DNA of 64,000 nt from Dipteris shenzhenensis (lineage: Eukaryota; Polypodiophyta; Polypodiopsida; Gleicheniales), in the NCBI GenBank assembly GCA_047967505.1, contig CM106539.1. The stretch is one strand, 5' to 3'. Below, one piece after another: positions 1-11,533 of the stretch. The notes below the pieces were generated by a model that worked only from the letters and a program-made list of their open reading frames with translations, made no database searches and had not been told where the DNA came from. The position numbers and the translations under genes are program-made. Within the stretch, counting starts at the first letter, position 1. Every line of letters starts with the position of its first letter.

Positions 1-82
1 TCCCAATCTCTGGGAGATTTTCAAAGGATGGATTGAACTCGTAAATCCCCCTCCACCTACCAACGACATAGAAGATATCCCT

Positions 83-399
83 GTGCGGATGGGTGAGAGA
101 GATGACATACGCAACATTACTGTGCCTTTGATCCACAAGGCATATAATGAAGTCCAAGCCATAGTAGATGGTGGAGCAAGTGTAAATGTCCTATCAAAGG
201 ACCTCTACGAAGAATGGGATCTCCCACCAATGCAAAAGGCTAATTTCAACATACGCCTTGCCGATGATTCACTAAACCCTTGGGAATAGTAAATGGCGTG
301 TCCACAAAGATCGCAGAAGTCCGCTTTTCCATTCAATTCACAATCTTGGATCTCCCCAAAAAATCCTATCAAATCTTACTGGGACGTCCTTGGTTATAG
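83..399 (+). pseudogene. Ty3/Gypsy retropepsin (protease) fragment, frameshifted
   Basis: Remnant of the aspartic protease that matures Gag-Pol in a Ty3/Gypsy retrotransposon. The first frame (83-289) carries the active-site stretch VDGGASVNVL, a plant Gypsy variant of the D-T/S-G-A motif. After a stop and a frame change, 361-396 reads KSYQILLGRPWL, the conserved C-terminal 'LGRPW' segment of Gypsy proteases, followed at once by TAG (397-399). The Tat-like element at 13.1-14.8 kb (minus strand) has the same order (VDGDAQ, then LILGRPWF), so the two are related. The window edge cuts the upstream part. Sure of the family; clearly not functional. Confidence 0.8.
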
Positions 400-618
400 G
401 AAGCATCAATCCTCCATGACTGGGGAACTGATAGACTGACAATCCAGAATCGCGACACTGCAGTCAGGGTGAATGTGGGAACAGGATCTATAAAACCAAT
501 TGTGCCTAGAGCATTGGATGACACATCTTTCACCACAATCTCAAGCAAATCAGCTCCCTTACAACAACATGCCATAGCAGGTGACTCACAAAGCAATGTC
601 AATAACTGAATACAAACA

Positions 619-2252
619 TTGGCAACCATCGACAACTGCCATTCATTAGACCCCATCTTCTCACAGGTAGATGCTAAGGCGCTACATATAGATCCTCCAC
701 TCACACATGAAGAACCAATCGATCTAGAGATGCCATTCTTTATGGCTGACCTCGAGTGGGATAATGAACTTGAAGAAGGTACCCATACCAATGATGACTC
801 AGATTTTCCTTGGGACCTTGAAACTAAGGCTGAGAATGCTGAAATTGAAGATCAAATCTTTCATAATGACTTAGCCATTCTGCATGCCCTAATGGTAGTC
901 GAGCTACCAAAAATTGAACCTCCAAAGTTGAATAACACAGAAGATCCCACAAGAAAGCTGAAGGAGGAAATCGCAGAAAAGCCAAGACTGAGCACTTCAA
1001 TGACTTCGAACAAATCCAAACAAGGATCGTCGAATTGTACCTTGCAAAGCCAGCTCCCTCAAAATCAGAACCACCGCCTCTTGAATGGTCCCCTGAGGGA
1101 CTGGAAGGAGTATGTGCAGCAAATGAATCCTTACTTGGAAACACCTTACCGGTAAAAAAGTTACTCCATAGTTTCCAACGTAAGAAGTTTCGGAAATATA
1201 AGCCACATGTGCGGATGAAGCTCAATCAAGAGACTTCAGAAAAAGAAAGTCAAAAAGAGCCTAACAAATTGGTAAATTCAACTATGCCACCCGATACACA
1301 TGGCACATGTCAGGCTAGTTCAACACCATCAGAGGCCGATCTTCGAGAAGTGCCGGAATATTTCAAGAATTACACAAGTGGCACTGCGCCAATAGCAATG
1401 CCAAGACCACTAACAGAATCTGAAGTTCAAGAAACCGATAGCATTGGAGAAACTCCAATCTATGAGGGACCAGCAAAAACATGCACAATAAACCTCGCCC
1501 TTAAAGGGGAGGAAGAAAAACTAGTTTTCATTGGGAAACAACTTCGACAAGAAGATGAAACCAAACTCAAAGCACTCCTAATGGAATATTGTCACTGCCT
1601 AGCATGGTCATACAAAGAAATGAAAGAAATTTCACCAGATGTGGCAGTATACACAATACCTGTAAGGGAAGGTGCGCACCCTAAGGTATGTGGACCTTAT
1701 CACACAAATCCTAAGTATGGCACCATGGTTTATGACGAGCTGGAAAAACTCCTAGATGCCGGATTCATCTACGAGATAGACTACACTGATTGGATTTCAC
1801 CCATCGTCATTGTGCCTAAACGCAACAAGAAGCTCAGAATATGCATAAACTTAAAAGATGTGAATGCTATGACAACTAGGAAGCACTATCCCCTACCCTT
1901 AACAGAAACAGTGTTGGAAAAGGTGGCAGGTTCAGAAATATATAGCTTCTTGGATGGCTTCAGTGGCTGTAACCAAGTGCAAATTGCTCATAAAGACCAA
2001 TCAAAAATAGCATTTGCTACAGAATGGGGTATTTTTGCATATAGAGTCATGCTATTCAGCCTTTGTAATGCCCCGATCACATTCCAGCGAGTCATGTTCA
2101 CAGCTTTCAAGTCATTTCTGAATAAGATTTTACAGGTGTTCTTGGTTTTGGAGAATAGTCCTACAATGACCACATACATCAAGGACTTTCTCCATTCATA
2201 CCACTCCAGCAATGCAAAGGTTGGCAAGTACGATACAATCACTGTACATTAG
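619..2252 (+). pseudogene. Ty3/Gypsy pol: linker and reverse transcriptase, catalytic box lost
   Basis: Continues the protease fragment upstream. Two overlapping frames (619-1155 and 1035-2252) carry an acidic linker and then a reverse transcriptase. RT blocks seen in order: SPIVIVPKRNKKLRICINL (near 1800-1850), HYPLPLTETVLEKVAGSE, SFLDGFSGCNQ with the first catalytic Asp near 1952, and YRVMLFSLCNAPITFQR, a degraded form of the MPFGL-NAP-TFQR block. The next block should be Y/F-x-D-D, which supplies two of the three catalytic Asp. From about 2124 the frame instead runs into unrelated residues and stops at 2252, so the catalytic box and the rest of RT were deleted. Confidence 0.85.
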
Positions 2253-2270
2253 AGCCCACTAAATATTATC

Positions 2271-2876
2271 CTCGACAGTACAGTTATTCAAAGGGCTTTC
2301 TCACTGCCAACACAAGGTGCCAAATACCCTAAACGGCCTGCCGATGCAAAGTTTCTCGAAGTACAGTCTCTCCTCACCAAGGGCACACTGTTCTATAAGG
2401 ACGGCATATTGCTTCGCACAATCCTTAACCATCGCCTCAACAAAGCAGCACAATTTCTATCCACAATCTTGGGGGTTAAGTGCGACAAGAATCGATCCCT
2501 TCCACTCTGCACATTTGTTTTGCTAAGTAGGAAGCTAAAACAAGATTGGGTCCAACACTTAGTCGTCTTCTATACAAAGAAACTAGATGGTTCATCAGGC
2601 CAAAAATGTAAAATTCCACACTCATTGGCTATAATCATCAAAAAAGAGCTACAAGAAAGAGAAATGACTCTGTCCCAATCACCAAAATCAATTGAGGAGT
2701 TAAACATACCCTTCTCACCAGTATGGGAACCGTCACCAACTTCTCCTACTATCACATTGATAAGTGTACATGCCTTAGAAGAAATACCTATTCTGGAGAT
2801 CGGGATTGAGAAATTGCTCCACGAGATGCTGCAACTCGGTGCTAAACTCCAACCAATATATCTCCAACAACAGTAG
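2271..2876 (+). pseudogene. Downstream pol remnant of the same Gypsy element
   Basis: Open segments at 2317-2526 and 2409-2876 follow the broken RT. The stretch around 2370-2450 reads like an integrase N-terminal approach (GTLFYKDGILLRTILN), but the HHCC zinc finger and the DDE core are absent. The rest, rich in Ser, Pro and Glu, resembles no domain I know and runs into the duplicated region that begins near 2787. Membership in the element rests on position and orientation. It could also be unrelated sequence fused by deletion. Confidence 0.4.
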
Positions 2877-3870
2877 CAACCAGAGCCCGAGGCAAGATCA
2901 GCACCAGAACCTGAGGAAAGATCGGCACCAGAGCTTGAGGCTACATCATCACTAGAACTACCCATCGATGCCATGCCAGTTGATGAGCCACAAGGGGAGC
3001 TAGTGCTAGATCAATAGTATGACTATTATACACAAGGGACTAAAATACCATTGGAACGACCTCCCCCAAGTACTATAGAATCATCGGGATGGTTACATGG
3101 GCACCACTTGTATCAACAGTATCGCCAGATCTCATCACCGTCTGTCATTCTCCAATATCAAGCTAGCCAAATGATCCAAATGTCACAACTATTCACTAAC
3201 TTGGCCAAGGAAGAATATGCAAGAGAGTTAGACAGACAAACTGCAACAAAAATCGAAGACCAATTCCAAGCAATCACCATAGAGGTCAAGGCACTTTGGG
3301 CGGAGATAGATGAGGAGGTAGAAGAAATACCTATATGGAGATCGGAATTTAGGAATTGCCTCACGAGATGCTGTAGCTCGGTGCATAACTGCAACCAATA
3401 TATCTCCAACAACAGCAGCAACCAGAGCCCGAGGCAAGATCAGCACCAGAACCTAAGGAAAGATCGGCACCAAAGCCTGAGGCTACATCATCACTAGAAC
3501 CGCCCATCGACGCCATGCCAGTTGATGAGCCACAAGGGGAGCTAGTGTCAGATCAACAGTATGACTATTATACACAAGGGACTGAAATACCATTGAAACA
3601 ACCTCCCCCAAGTACTATAGAATCATCGGGATGGCTACATGGGCACCACTTGTATCAGCAGTATCACCAGACCTCATTACCGTCTTGTTATTCTCCAACA
3701 TCAAGCTAGCCAAATGATCCAAATGTCACAACTATTCACTAGCTTGGCCAAGGAAGAATATGCAAGAGAGTTAGACAAACAAACTGCAACAGAAATCAAA
3801 GACCAATTCCAGGCAATCGCCATAGAGGTCAAGGCACTTCGGGCGCAGATAGATGAGGAGGAGGTAGAAA
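2787..3870 (+). repeat. 542-bp tandem duplication encoding a predicted coiled-coil protein
   Basis: Two adjacent copies, about 2787-3328 and 3329-3870, are roughly 90% alike by eye. Markers recur 542-543 bp apart: caaccagagcccgaggcaag near 2877 and 3419, and ctgcaaca near 3241 and 3784. Each copy encodes a Pro/Glu-rich segment and then a charged helical segment (SQLFTNLAKEEYARELD..., EVKALRAQIDEEE) with heptad-like spacing, seen in the frames at 3051-3497 and 3639-4283. No known family is recognised. It lies just after the Gypsy pol, so it may be an extra 3' ORF of that element. In-frame stops such as near 3016 show that copy 1 is broken. Confidence 0.7.
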
Positions 3871-3964
3871 AAGTGCGCATGAACGAAGCTCTCCAAGCTC
3901 AAGAGAAGGCAGTGAGGGATGTGACCTCCAACCTCCATCAAAGTCAAACACAGCTGACAGCATG

Positions 3965-4204
3965 TTCTACATGCGAGTTCTACATGCAACTCCTATATGC
4001 GAGTTCTATATGCAACTCCTACATGCAACTCCTACATACGAGTTCTATATGCAAATCCTACATGCAACTCCTACATGCGAGTTCTACATGCAACTCCTAC
4101 ATGCGAGTTCTACATGCGACTTCTACATGCTCCTATATACAAGTTCTACATGCAACTTCTATATGCAAGTTCTACATGCAACTTCTATATGCAAGTTCTA
4201 CATG
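3965..4204 (+). repeat. 13-bp minisatellite, about 18.5 units
   Basis: Head-to-tail units of 13 bp with consensus T(T/C)CTA(C/T)ATGC(A/G)A(C/G). I count units at 3965, 3978, 3991, 4004 and so on to 4196, with one unit shortened by 3 bp (4121-4130). Because 13 is not a multiple of 3, each frame cycles through the same 39-bp, 13-residue repeat, and all three forward frames are open across it. The peptide repeats (for example EFYMQLLHATPTC) are a by-product of composition, not evidence of a gene. Confidence 0.95.
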
Positions 4205-4385
4205 TAGAGAGAGAATGTCTTACAATTCCTACATGCAGAGAGAGAAGCTCTCCAACTTGTATAAATACCCCATAATGGAATGAAGCCCACACTCTTTGGG
4301 GCATTGTGTTGAGTTCTACTTTGGTATTCCAAGCAATTGTCTCAAGTGTCCATGCTTCCTTGCACTCCATGTCCAAAAGCATGTC

Positions 4386-4570
4386 CTAACCTTGCAACTC
4401 CTCCTCCCTCTCCTCCAACCTTGCAACCCATCCTCTCCCTCTCCTCCTCCCTTTCCTCCTCCTCCTCCTCCTCCTCCTCCTCCTCCCTCTTCCTCCTCCT
4501 CCTCCTCTCTCCTCCTCCCCTCTCCTCCTCCCTCCTCCTCCTCCCTCCTCTCTCTTCTTTCCCCCATGCT
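4386..4570 (+). repeat. Pyrimidine microsatellite (TCC/CCT)n
   Basis: Nearly pure C/T sequence built from imperfect TCC triplets. Long Pro/Ser/Leu and Glu/Gly/Arg frames on the two strands come from the triplet repeat and are not genes. Confidence 0.95.
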
Positions 4571-4659
4571 CTTACACCTTCTTCCTCTCCCACTTCTATG
4601 CTCCCCCTAAACCCTTAGTTCCTCAACCCTTAATCTCCATGATCTACAAGGGAGATGAG

Positions 4660-4880
4660 TTCTCCACCATGTACTCTACTCTAAACCTTGGAACCTGTTC
4701 TAAACTCTGGAACTCCTTCTAAACTCTGGAACCTCTCTCTAAACCTTGGAACCTCCTTCTAAACCTTCTAAACCTTGGAACCTCCTTCTAACCCTGAAAC
4801 CTCTTCTAAACCTTGGAACCTCCTTCTAAACCCTGGAACCTCCTTCTAACCCTTAAACTCCACCTAAACCCTGCAACCCC
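4660..4880 (+). repeat. Degenerate tandem repeat 'ctaaaccttggaacctcctt'
   Basis: About ten imperfect units of 16-22 bp sharing 'ctaaacc(t)tggaacct'. The minus strand at 36.79-36.90 kb has related units ('aaaccttgaaatctcctttt'), also next to a (TCC)n tract. Confidence 0.8.
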
Positions 4881-4899
4881 CAATGAAGACGAAAGCCTT

Positions 4900-5962
4900 C
4901 ATTACCTCAACCATGATGATACACGCTCTTTTTACACATGCATGCACTATGTTTGCTTACCACACTTAAACCTATGTCTCTCACCGGAACACGACTCGAG
5001 GTCCTAAGCTACACGTATACTACAAACGACAACCACGATATCTCTGTAGGTGACAAAAAGCCTCGGAACCCTACATACTGAAAAAACCCTGCTCTTCCTA
5101 CAGAAGCCGTAGGAAAGAACCAACACTCTGCTTGATGCCATCATGCAAAAATTATTTTCACAACTTGGGAATTTAACTGTTTTAGGTGATCCATCTTTAT
5201 GTAACATAACATGAGGGTGCTATGAAAACATGTAATCTCGAATTGCATGAAACGAGTAGATCGATCTAGTTGGGGAATTCTTTCGAACTTCAGGAAGAAG
5301 CATCCAAGGTTGTGGTTTTTCCTTCTTCATGCCTACAAATCTTTCCAGAGAAACTCCCCGAATAAAGGGTGGGTTTCAAGGAGACGGGATGTTCATTCCA
5401 AGAGGAGCATACAATAAGAGGTTTCTGGCTATGAGGTACTGGAAAGATTGATGTCGAAGGTTGAAGGGCCGGCGAGTGGATGCTTGTGAGATCACTACTA
5501 CTTTCACTAGCCAAGAATCAAAAGGCAAAGGCATGAGGTTTAGGCGGAAGGCTAATTGAGACATTGGCCAAGAATCGAGGTCGCTGCTGCTTTTGCTGGC
5601 CAAGAATCAAAAGGCAAAGGCATGAGGTTTAGCCGAAAGGCTAACACAGACATTGAAAGGAAACATGGCTTCGGGCGCTGATTCAAGTATAGTTAAAGGG
5701 ACACATTCAAGAAAGGGTTCAGCTTCAACAGGAGCAGCCATTGCTGCTCCTTCCTTGTGAAGATAATATACGTGGCAACAATATCTCTTCCCCGAGGCGG
5801 GGAACCCCGCCTACAACAGACATGAGTCAAGTACGATTGAAACAACCAACAAAGACGACATATCGGATGAATGAGGACACCTTTTTGAAGGAAATGAAGA
5901 TGACATATCCAAGAAATGTCCTCGTTTCCATCGGGATTTATACATGCCAAGGGGAACCTCCT
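4900..5962. other. No gene seen; contains an 89-bp tandem duplication
   Basis: No recognisable coding or RNA sequence. The block 'ccaagaatcaaaaggcaaaggcatgaggttta' occurs at 5511 and again at 5600, an 89-bp tandem duplication covering roughly 5511-5688. Short open frames here show no motifs. Confidence 0.6.
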
Positions 5963-7110
5963 TCACTTCATATATAGAAGTTGGGATAAATACTTGTTTA
6001 AGAGGTTAGGGTAATCACAGTATTGAACACTTAAGTCTTCATGCCGCTCATCAATACTTTTGTTATAAATAAGAATATTGTCAAGAAAGTGTACTACAAA
6101 CTTCGTGATATACGAGTGTAGTGATTTACTCATAAGCATAATGAACATAGCTGGAGAATTGGTAAGCCCAAACGGCATTACCAAAAACTCATAACATCAA
6201 AACTTGCTTCTAAAAGTGATTTTGTGCACATCCCTAACTCTAATCTGGATTTGATGATAGCCACTCTTAAGATACAACTTCTTAAAGATTATGGATACAT
6301 GTAATGAGTCTAGCAAATCATCAATTCGAGCCATTATGTACTTGTTCTTAGTAATGATATTGTTCAATCCTCTATAATTTATACAAGTATCATCTTTTCC
6401 TTTTTGGCAAAGCGAAAGGTGAGAAGCTAGGCTGAATCTACCCATCTTGAGATATTCTTCTAATTTCTTTCACACCTCAACTTGTTCAGTAAAGCTTAAT
6501 ATATAAGCAAGCCTATTTATAAGTCCTGGCCCCGAGATAAGTTCAATCTTGTGTTGAACATTCTGCTCTGGAGGTAACCATAAGGCAACTCATCCCTGAA
6601 GCACTCTGAAAACTCCTCTATGATCTGATTAGCCAACTTGGCCATTTTTCCCATCGTATGTAGCCTCAGTGCTAGTTGAATCATCCTCGAGTGACTCTAT
6701 TGATGTTGTACAAGAAATAAAAACTCTTTTGGAGTTTTTTGAATCCCCATCACGAAGAACAGTACTTGAGTTTTCACCTCACGAAATGCATTGCACATTG
6801 TTCATCTTGAACTGATAAACGTGCTTCTTATCAATGTCTATTTTCCTCTTGGAATGCCATGCACTAGTTCAATAGATCTTACATTTACTAATCTGACTCT
6901 ATACACATAGTCAGATGAACTGGTTTTCAATTTCAACTTCTTCACAAGCTTGGAGTTAATTACATGGTCAGTCAAACAACACAATGACATCATGGTTGGC
7001 TACTTGCGATTTCATCTTAACTAACTCTGTATCATTAAAGGCTATATACCTCATTGTTGTAGGCTTAGATAAGATGTTATCAAGTGCACTATTTACTTTA
7101 TTGGCAACCA
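5963..7110 (-). pseudogene. Ty3/Gypsy pol relic (RT and pre-RT), minus strand
   Basis: Read from high to low coordinates, this is a decayed Gypsy polyprotein. Around 6650-6560 is the pre-RT stretch IIEEFSECFRDELPYG, then HKIELISGPGLINRLAY. RT follows: KGKDDTCINYRGLNNI, DDLLDSLHVSIIFKKL, SGYHQIQIRVRDVHKITF (6445-6197), then VMPFGLTNSPAMF and FVVHFLDNILIYNKS (6184-5963). The catalytic FLDD has become FLDN and the first catalytic Asp block reads KLYLKSGYHQ, so the enzyme is dead. Stops interrupt the frame. The plain DYRxLN and MPFGLTN forms place it in a different Gypsy lineage from the Tat-like elements nearby. Confidence 0.85.
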
Positions 7111-7129
7111 AATACAATACAGATACTCA

Positions 7130-8030
7130 CCTTTGAGAAGATCTCACTAGGTGTAGCTACCTCTGATCAGCTCTTGGGACTCTCTTGCATTGTCGCACTC
7201 TAAGACTACCATTTTTTGCTATTCGATGTTCCTTATTACATGGACAATACTTTCACGAATAAGATTGAAGACATCCAAAACATGGGCCTTCTCTCCTAGC
7301 CTTTTCTTTCTGCTCCAGGTCAAAGAGGATTGAGACCAAGCCCAAGTTGCCATCTGAGTTACTTTTCTTTTCACTCCAACGGTGGTACTTGGTTTTGAAG
7401 GGCCCCCGATCAACTTCGCATGCTTGGCTTGGTCACCACGTTGTGGGACACGACTTTTTAACCCACCTCTACAAAGCCCCTGCTTGCATTAACCCAATCG
7501 GCTTGTCTCTTGCAAATTCCTAGTTCCGGGCTACAACTATTGTGTCATGCTCCATGTTCTCAATCCAAAGACATAATATTTTTACTTGCACCAACTGAGG
7601 AAGAGTTTCACATATCTTCGTGACTATTTCTCTAAACTTATCAGTGCATTCATGCTACTTGCAAATTATGCAGTTATTGCGTCATCCCACAAGTTCGCAA
7701 TCCAAAGATATAATATTTTTACTTGAGGAAAGGTTCACATATCTTCATGACTATTTCTTTGAACTTATCAGAGCATTCAGGCTGCTTGCAAATTCTGACA
7801 AAGATACCTATACTCATCCCAACTCAGGGGACTTTGTTAAGAGGCAAGAAATGCTTTCTAAATTCCCTTTTAAGCCCGTCTGAGGTACTGGGTGCTATTT
7901 CAACCCTGTATTGTTTTATCCACCATCTATCCACTGCCTCAATAAAAGTGTGTGGCCTCACAGATTTTCTTGACGTCATGCCTAATTTCGCAAATGGCGA
8001 ATGGCTTGTCCCATTTGTAACCAACCATTA
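7130..8030 (-). pseudogene. Gypsy gag relic upstream of the 6-kb pol relic
   Basis: Minus-strand frames upstream of the pol relic carry Gag-like sequence. 8024-7824 includes AVDRWWIKQYRVEIAPSTSD and FRKHFLPLNKVP, which resembles the W...W..F...F.P core of plant Gypsy Gag (Retrotrans_gag). Position and strand fit gag-pol order. The frame is badly broken, and part of it is a tandem duplication (7561-7675 repeated at 7698-7796). The zinc knuckle was not found. Confidence 0.55.
7561..7796 (+). repeat. Local tandem duplication of about 127 bp
   Basis: 'caatccaaagayataatatttttacttg' occurs at 7561 and 7698, followed in both by 'ttcacatatcttc(g/a)tgactatttct'. The second copy lacks about 10 bp. It duplicates part of the gag relic. 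Confidence 0.85.
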
Positions 8031-9729
8031 ATGGCATCAGAGCTAGTTTGCCATCCAACTAGAATACTTTTCACCATTAGGCAACTTAACATAGGTTCAA
8101 CCATGTACACTAGTTTCTAGCTCTATCGGAGACTTATCTTTCTAGTCTTGTAGACAACGCTTAAACCATCCTTCTTGACTCCGTCTTTCGTAGATTAGGT
8201 GCTAATTCATAATTTGCTATGAGGCATCCTCAATCAATGTATGGGTCATAAGATACGACACATGTTGTGCCAGTCAGACTCCTAATTTTACGGGATCCAT
8301 CCGTGCATCGCTAATGGTTTACCTCAATAGAGTCCCAAGTTTTGGATCTAAAGAAGTTTAGTAGAGGTTTTTGTTGGAGACTATCCAAAACTACAACTAT
8401 AATCTGCATAAACTAAAACCCAAAACCACTACTATGAAGGCATAATCCGAATATCCAAAACTCCAAAAGTGCAAAGCTGTAAATTTGCCACTCCTGGCCA
8501 AATTTACCTGTGCAAGTTCTTTGCATCCGCCTTAGATTTCCATCTCCATAGCGTCCTTTGAATTTTGGTTTTAATTCTTACCCATCACGTTGAAACTCCC
8601 AAAACAGCACTACGTCAGTCCTACAGATACTTACAGAAGCGAGGTGGAAATTCGAGCAAGATTACCGGTTGATAGGTTGCAGCGCTTTAGCAATTGCCTC
8701 GAGTAGTTCTACAGCACGAAAGGGAAATCCTTCGTCAAGCAGCAAATAATGTGGGCAGCTAGTAGGTCTGGTCCTGCGCCAAATCCACGCTCACCGCTCC
8801 CGCTCAGCCAGTCGTCAGCACAAAGGATGATCCAATCCTCCTTACGCTCACAGCTAAGCGGCGATGCGATTACCAAGTATTGCTACTCGTCATTGGCTCT
8901 CTCACAGAACCTTGAATTGACCATCTTCTGTTATCTCTCAACAGCAAGTATATATCTAGCCAAATCCAAGAACATGCCCAAATTTGTCCTTTAAAAACAG
9001 AAATAGTGCAGTTTCAATCCACTAATAAGGCTGAAACCATAGACTGCATAGGGACTAGGTACTATGACATCCCACTGAAAGAATCAATCACAAATCCCAT
9101 CAATGCAAATGAAATTTCAAGTTTAAGAAGCAGGCAGGGAATTGATTCGTTCAGCCATGCTCATCTCCCATGTTAAAGAGTCTATGAATCATGGCTGCTT
9201 TAAGACATTGGTCAAAGATTAGTAAAGCACCCAGCCATATATGACATGCAATATCCATGATTGGCAATGCCTCAAACGGTGATCAGCAGTTCACATAAAA
9301 ATATCTACCACCTGAAAACTGTGTTACAATCCATATAGTTGAAATTGTGCTTTTTTAGCTCTCATGAATTAAGAAAGCTGCCCCTCAGCTGACAGGAAAC
9401 AACTAGAGATGGATATCCCTTCCAGCTCTTGAAGGGTCCAATCACATCACGAGTGCCTTCATCAATCAGGAGTCATGCTTCCCTGATTCAGCTCAGCAAA
9501 CCGCAAGCTCACCCGCATAGAATGTTTCAAATACTTCTCTGCACAATGGCGTACGCAAGTCTCCTCTTGTTTGTCCAGAGTCTTGCGACGAAAACTTTCA
9601 ATACACTGACCAAAGCATCTTTCTACCAAAGAATTGTACATCCTCAGGCTGCAAACATGACCAAAAGGATTCAGAATGAAACTTCAATCAGAATTCATCA
9701 ACCTGCTATCATCCATCTCTATACCTAGC
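8031..9729. other. No gene recognised
   Basis: AT-moderate sequence between the gag relic and the Tat-like LTR. Short frames (8749-8994, 9429-9728) carry no domain I know. No tRNA, simple repeat or terminal repeat was seen. Confidence 0.5.
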
Positions 9730-11533
9730 AGTAGAGCCTAGACCGCCTTCACAGCCACCCTCATCCACATTTAAAGCAAATGAACAACTCAATCACCAAG
9801 TAAAAGGTATTCATTTAAAATCCTTGTCTCTACACCTCTCTACATTCAGTTCATACACTGGTCACATTTCCTCCCAAAGCCAAACAACCTCAAAAAGAAC
9901 CCAACGGACTACACAGCTCAAGACAAGCTCTCCTACTAACTGAGATCAAGCTCAGAAACTACATAGAAGACCCATGAAACATAAATCCCAAGAAAATGAC
10001 AACTTCAGAGCTGCATAACTGCCATGAACACTTCCTGACAGCTCAAGGTATAAACAACCATGCTCATATCTCCCTTGACAAAATCCGTCAAGAACAGCCC
10101 CGGATTTCTTTGACTTCAAGTAGCATATGCTCAAACTACCACCTTGTAAGAGAACCTACACTATGAGCTATACAAGCATGTTATGTAATAGCACCTTGGA
10201 CTCCATGAAGTCCACTTTTCATCACTTACATGCTGCCCATAGTCTCGTCATCACAAGCAAGGCTTCTTCTATAATCAACAATGGACACCGGGTTTGCTAT
10301 AGCCAGCCACCCTCAAGCTCCTATCAAGATCCTTGAAAACATGAAGTGAGGAAAACACCCGACACAGCTTGCCATAACTGGAGCCCTTCACTGTCAAAGT
10401 CCTCGCAGATGCAGCAGTCACCTGTCATTTTCAAGAGATTATAGTTGCCCGTCAACTTCTCAACTCACAGAGCACACATGACATCGATCAAGGCACTCCT
10501 GACCTGCTTCATAGCAACGCCATATCCAAATCCAGAAGCTCCAGCTCGTCAGTAGCGACATCCCGATCAAACAGGAAGCTACCCCGTCACCTTCAAGCCT
10601 CAGGCCCGCGCACTGTTTATTTCTTGCTCAGAGCACACTGAGCTTCCATCGCCCAGACTATGGCTTTCACACTATGTTAGCCTCCTATTCACAGCGTATG
10701 CACGACCAAACTCCCGTCGTCTGTGATTTAGCCAGCCCATACTCTTGCTACACCACCTCCATCGCCCATCTATGCCTTTACGTGATATTACCCAGCATCC
10801 TTTCCCCGACTCTCCAGCAGTGTTATGGCATGCATTATTCCTTCATGGTTCTCCCTTTGCTTTCTCAATCTCTCCAAGAGCTATGTCTCTCTCTTCTCTT
10901 GATGAAGACTGCCTCGTGGCTTCTCTCTTGCTCATGGAGCACACGCCCTCTGTCGTCCAAGATACTCCAGACCCGCACAGTAGAGGTGCCACACCAAATC
11001 AAGAAACTCTCCACCAGAGCAACACCTGACCCCCGATCAAGAAGCTCACAGTAGAGAGCCACGGCCAAAACTCACCACCCCCTTCTACATGCTCTTGCAC
11101 CTCCTATAACCAAGCTCAGCATTTCCATTCCCCCCCAGCTCTCCGTCCATCAGCTCGCGTCCCCTCCCAAGCACCACATATGACCACACATTCATGAAGC
11201 CCACAACCCATGATATGAATACTCACCTGCCTTACAAATCGGGATTCGGGAACCACTCATGGCAAGATAAACATAATATAGAACAACAATAAAAGACATG
11301 TCATCCCACACCAAATGCTCTGGAGTGCCTGATGCACCCACACTGCTCTATCATCATATCCCGAGAGTCCCTCTAAAAGCATCTACAATCTCAAGAAGAT
11401 ATCTACATCAATATAGAGTTTTTATGAGAGTATCCATAACTCAAAGCCACCACCCACTAGCTATGTACTTAGCTATGTACCTATTCATCAACATGCAACA
11501 AGTGGAAAACATATTTACAATTTTATCCACACA
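9730..11533 (-). repeat. 3' LTR of the Tat-like element (1.8 kb)
   Basis: Longer of the two LTR copies. It contains two blocks missing from the other copy: about 10674-10787 and about 10886-11420. The outer sections (9731-10670 and 11420-11533) match the right LTR closely, apart from scattered substitutions. Confidence 0.88.

Larger units (their letters stand above)
4196..4900 (+). repeat. Dispersed TATA/(TCC)n repeat, copy 1 (possible LTR)
   Basis: After the minisatellite come TATAAATA (4260-4267), then 'aatggaatgaagc' (near 4273-4286), a spacer, a long (TCC)n tract (about 4386-4570) and degenerate 'ctaaaccttggaacctcctt' units. The same order appears on the minus strand at 37.6-36.8 kb and in part at 64.0-63.2 kb. 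A TATA box about 25 bp before a conserved block would fit the U3/R region of an LTR, possibly belonging to the Gypsy element just upstream. The ends are not defined, so the LTR label is inference. Confidence 0.55.

Noticed and set aside
3965-4204. CRISPR-like array of short repeats
   Set aside because: Units are contiguous without spacers, and the genome is clearly a plant.
8031-8046. 'tggcatcagagctag' as an LTR primer-binding site
   Set aside because: One mismatch to the PBS core, wrong strand for the adjacent Gypsy relic, and no LTR next to it.
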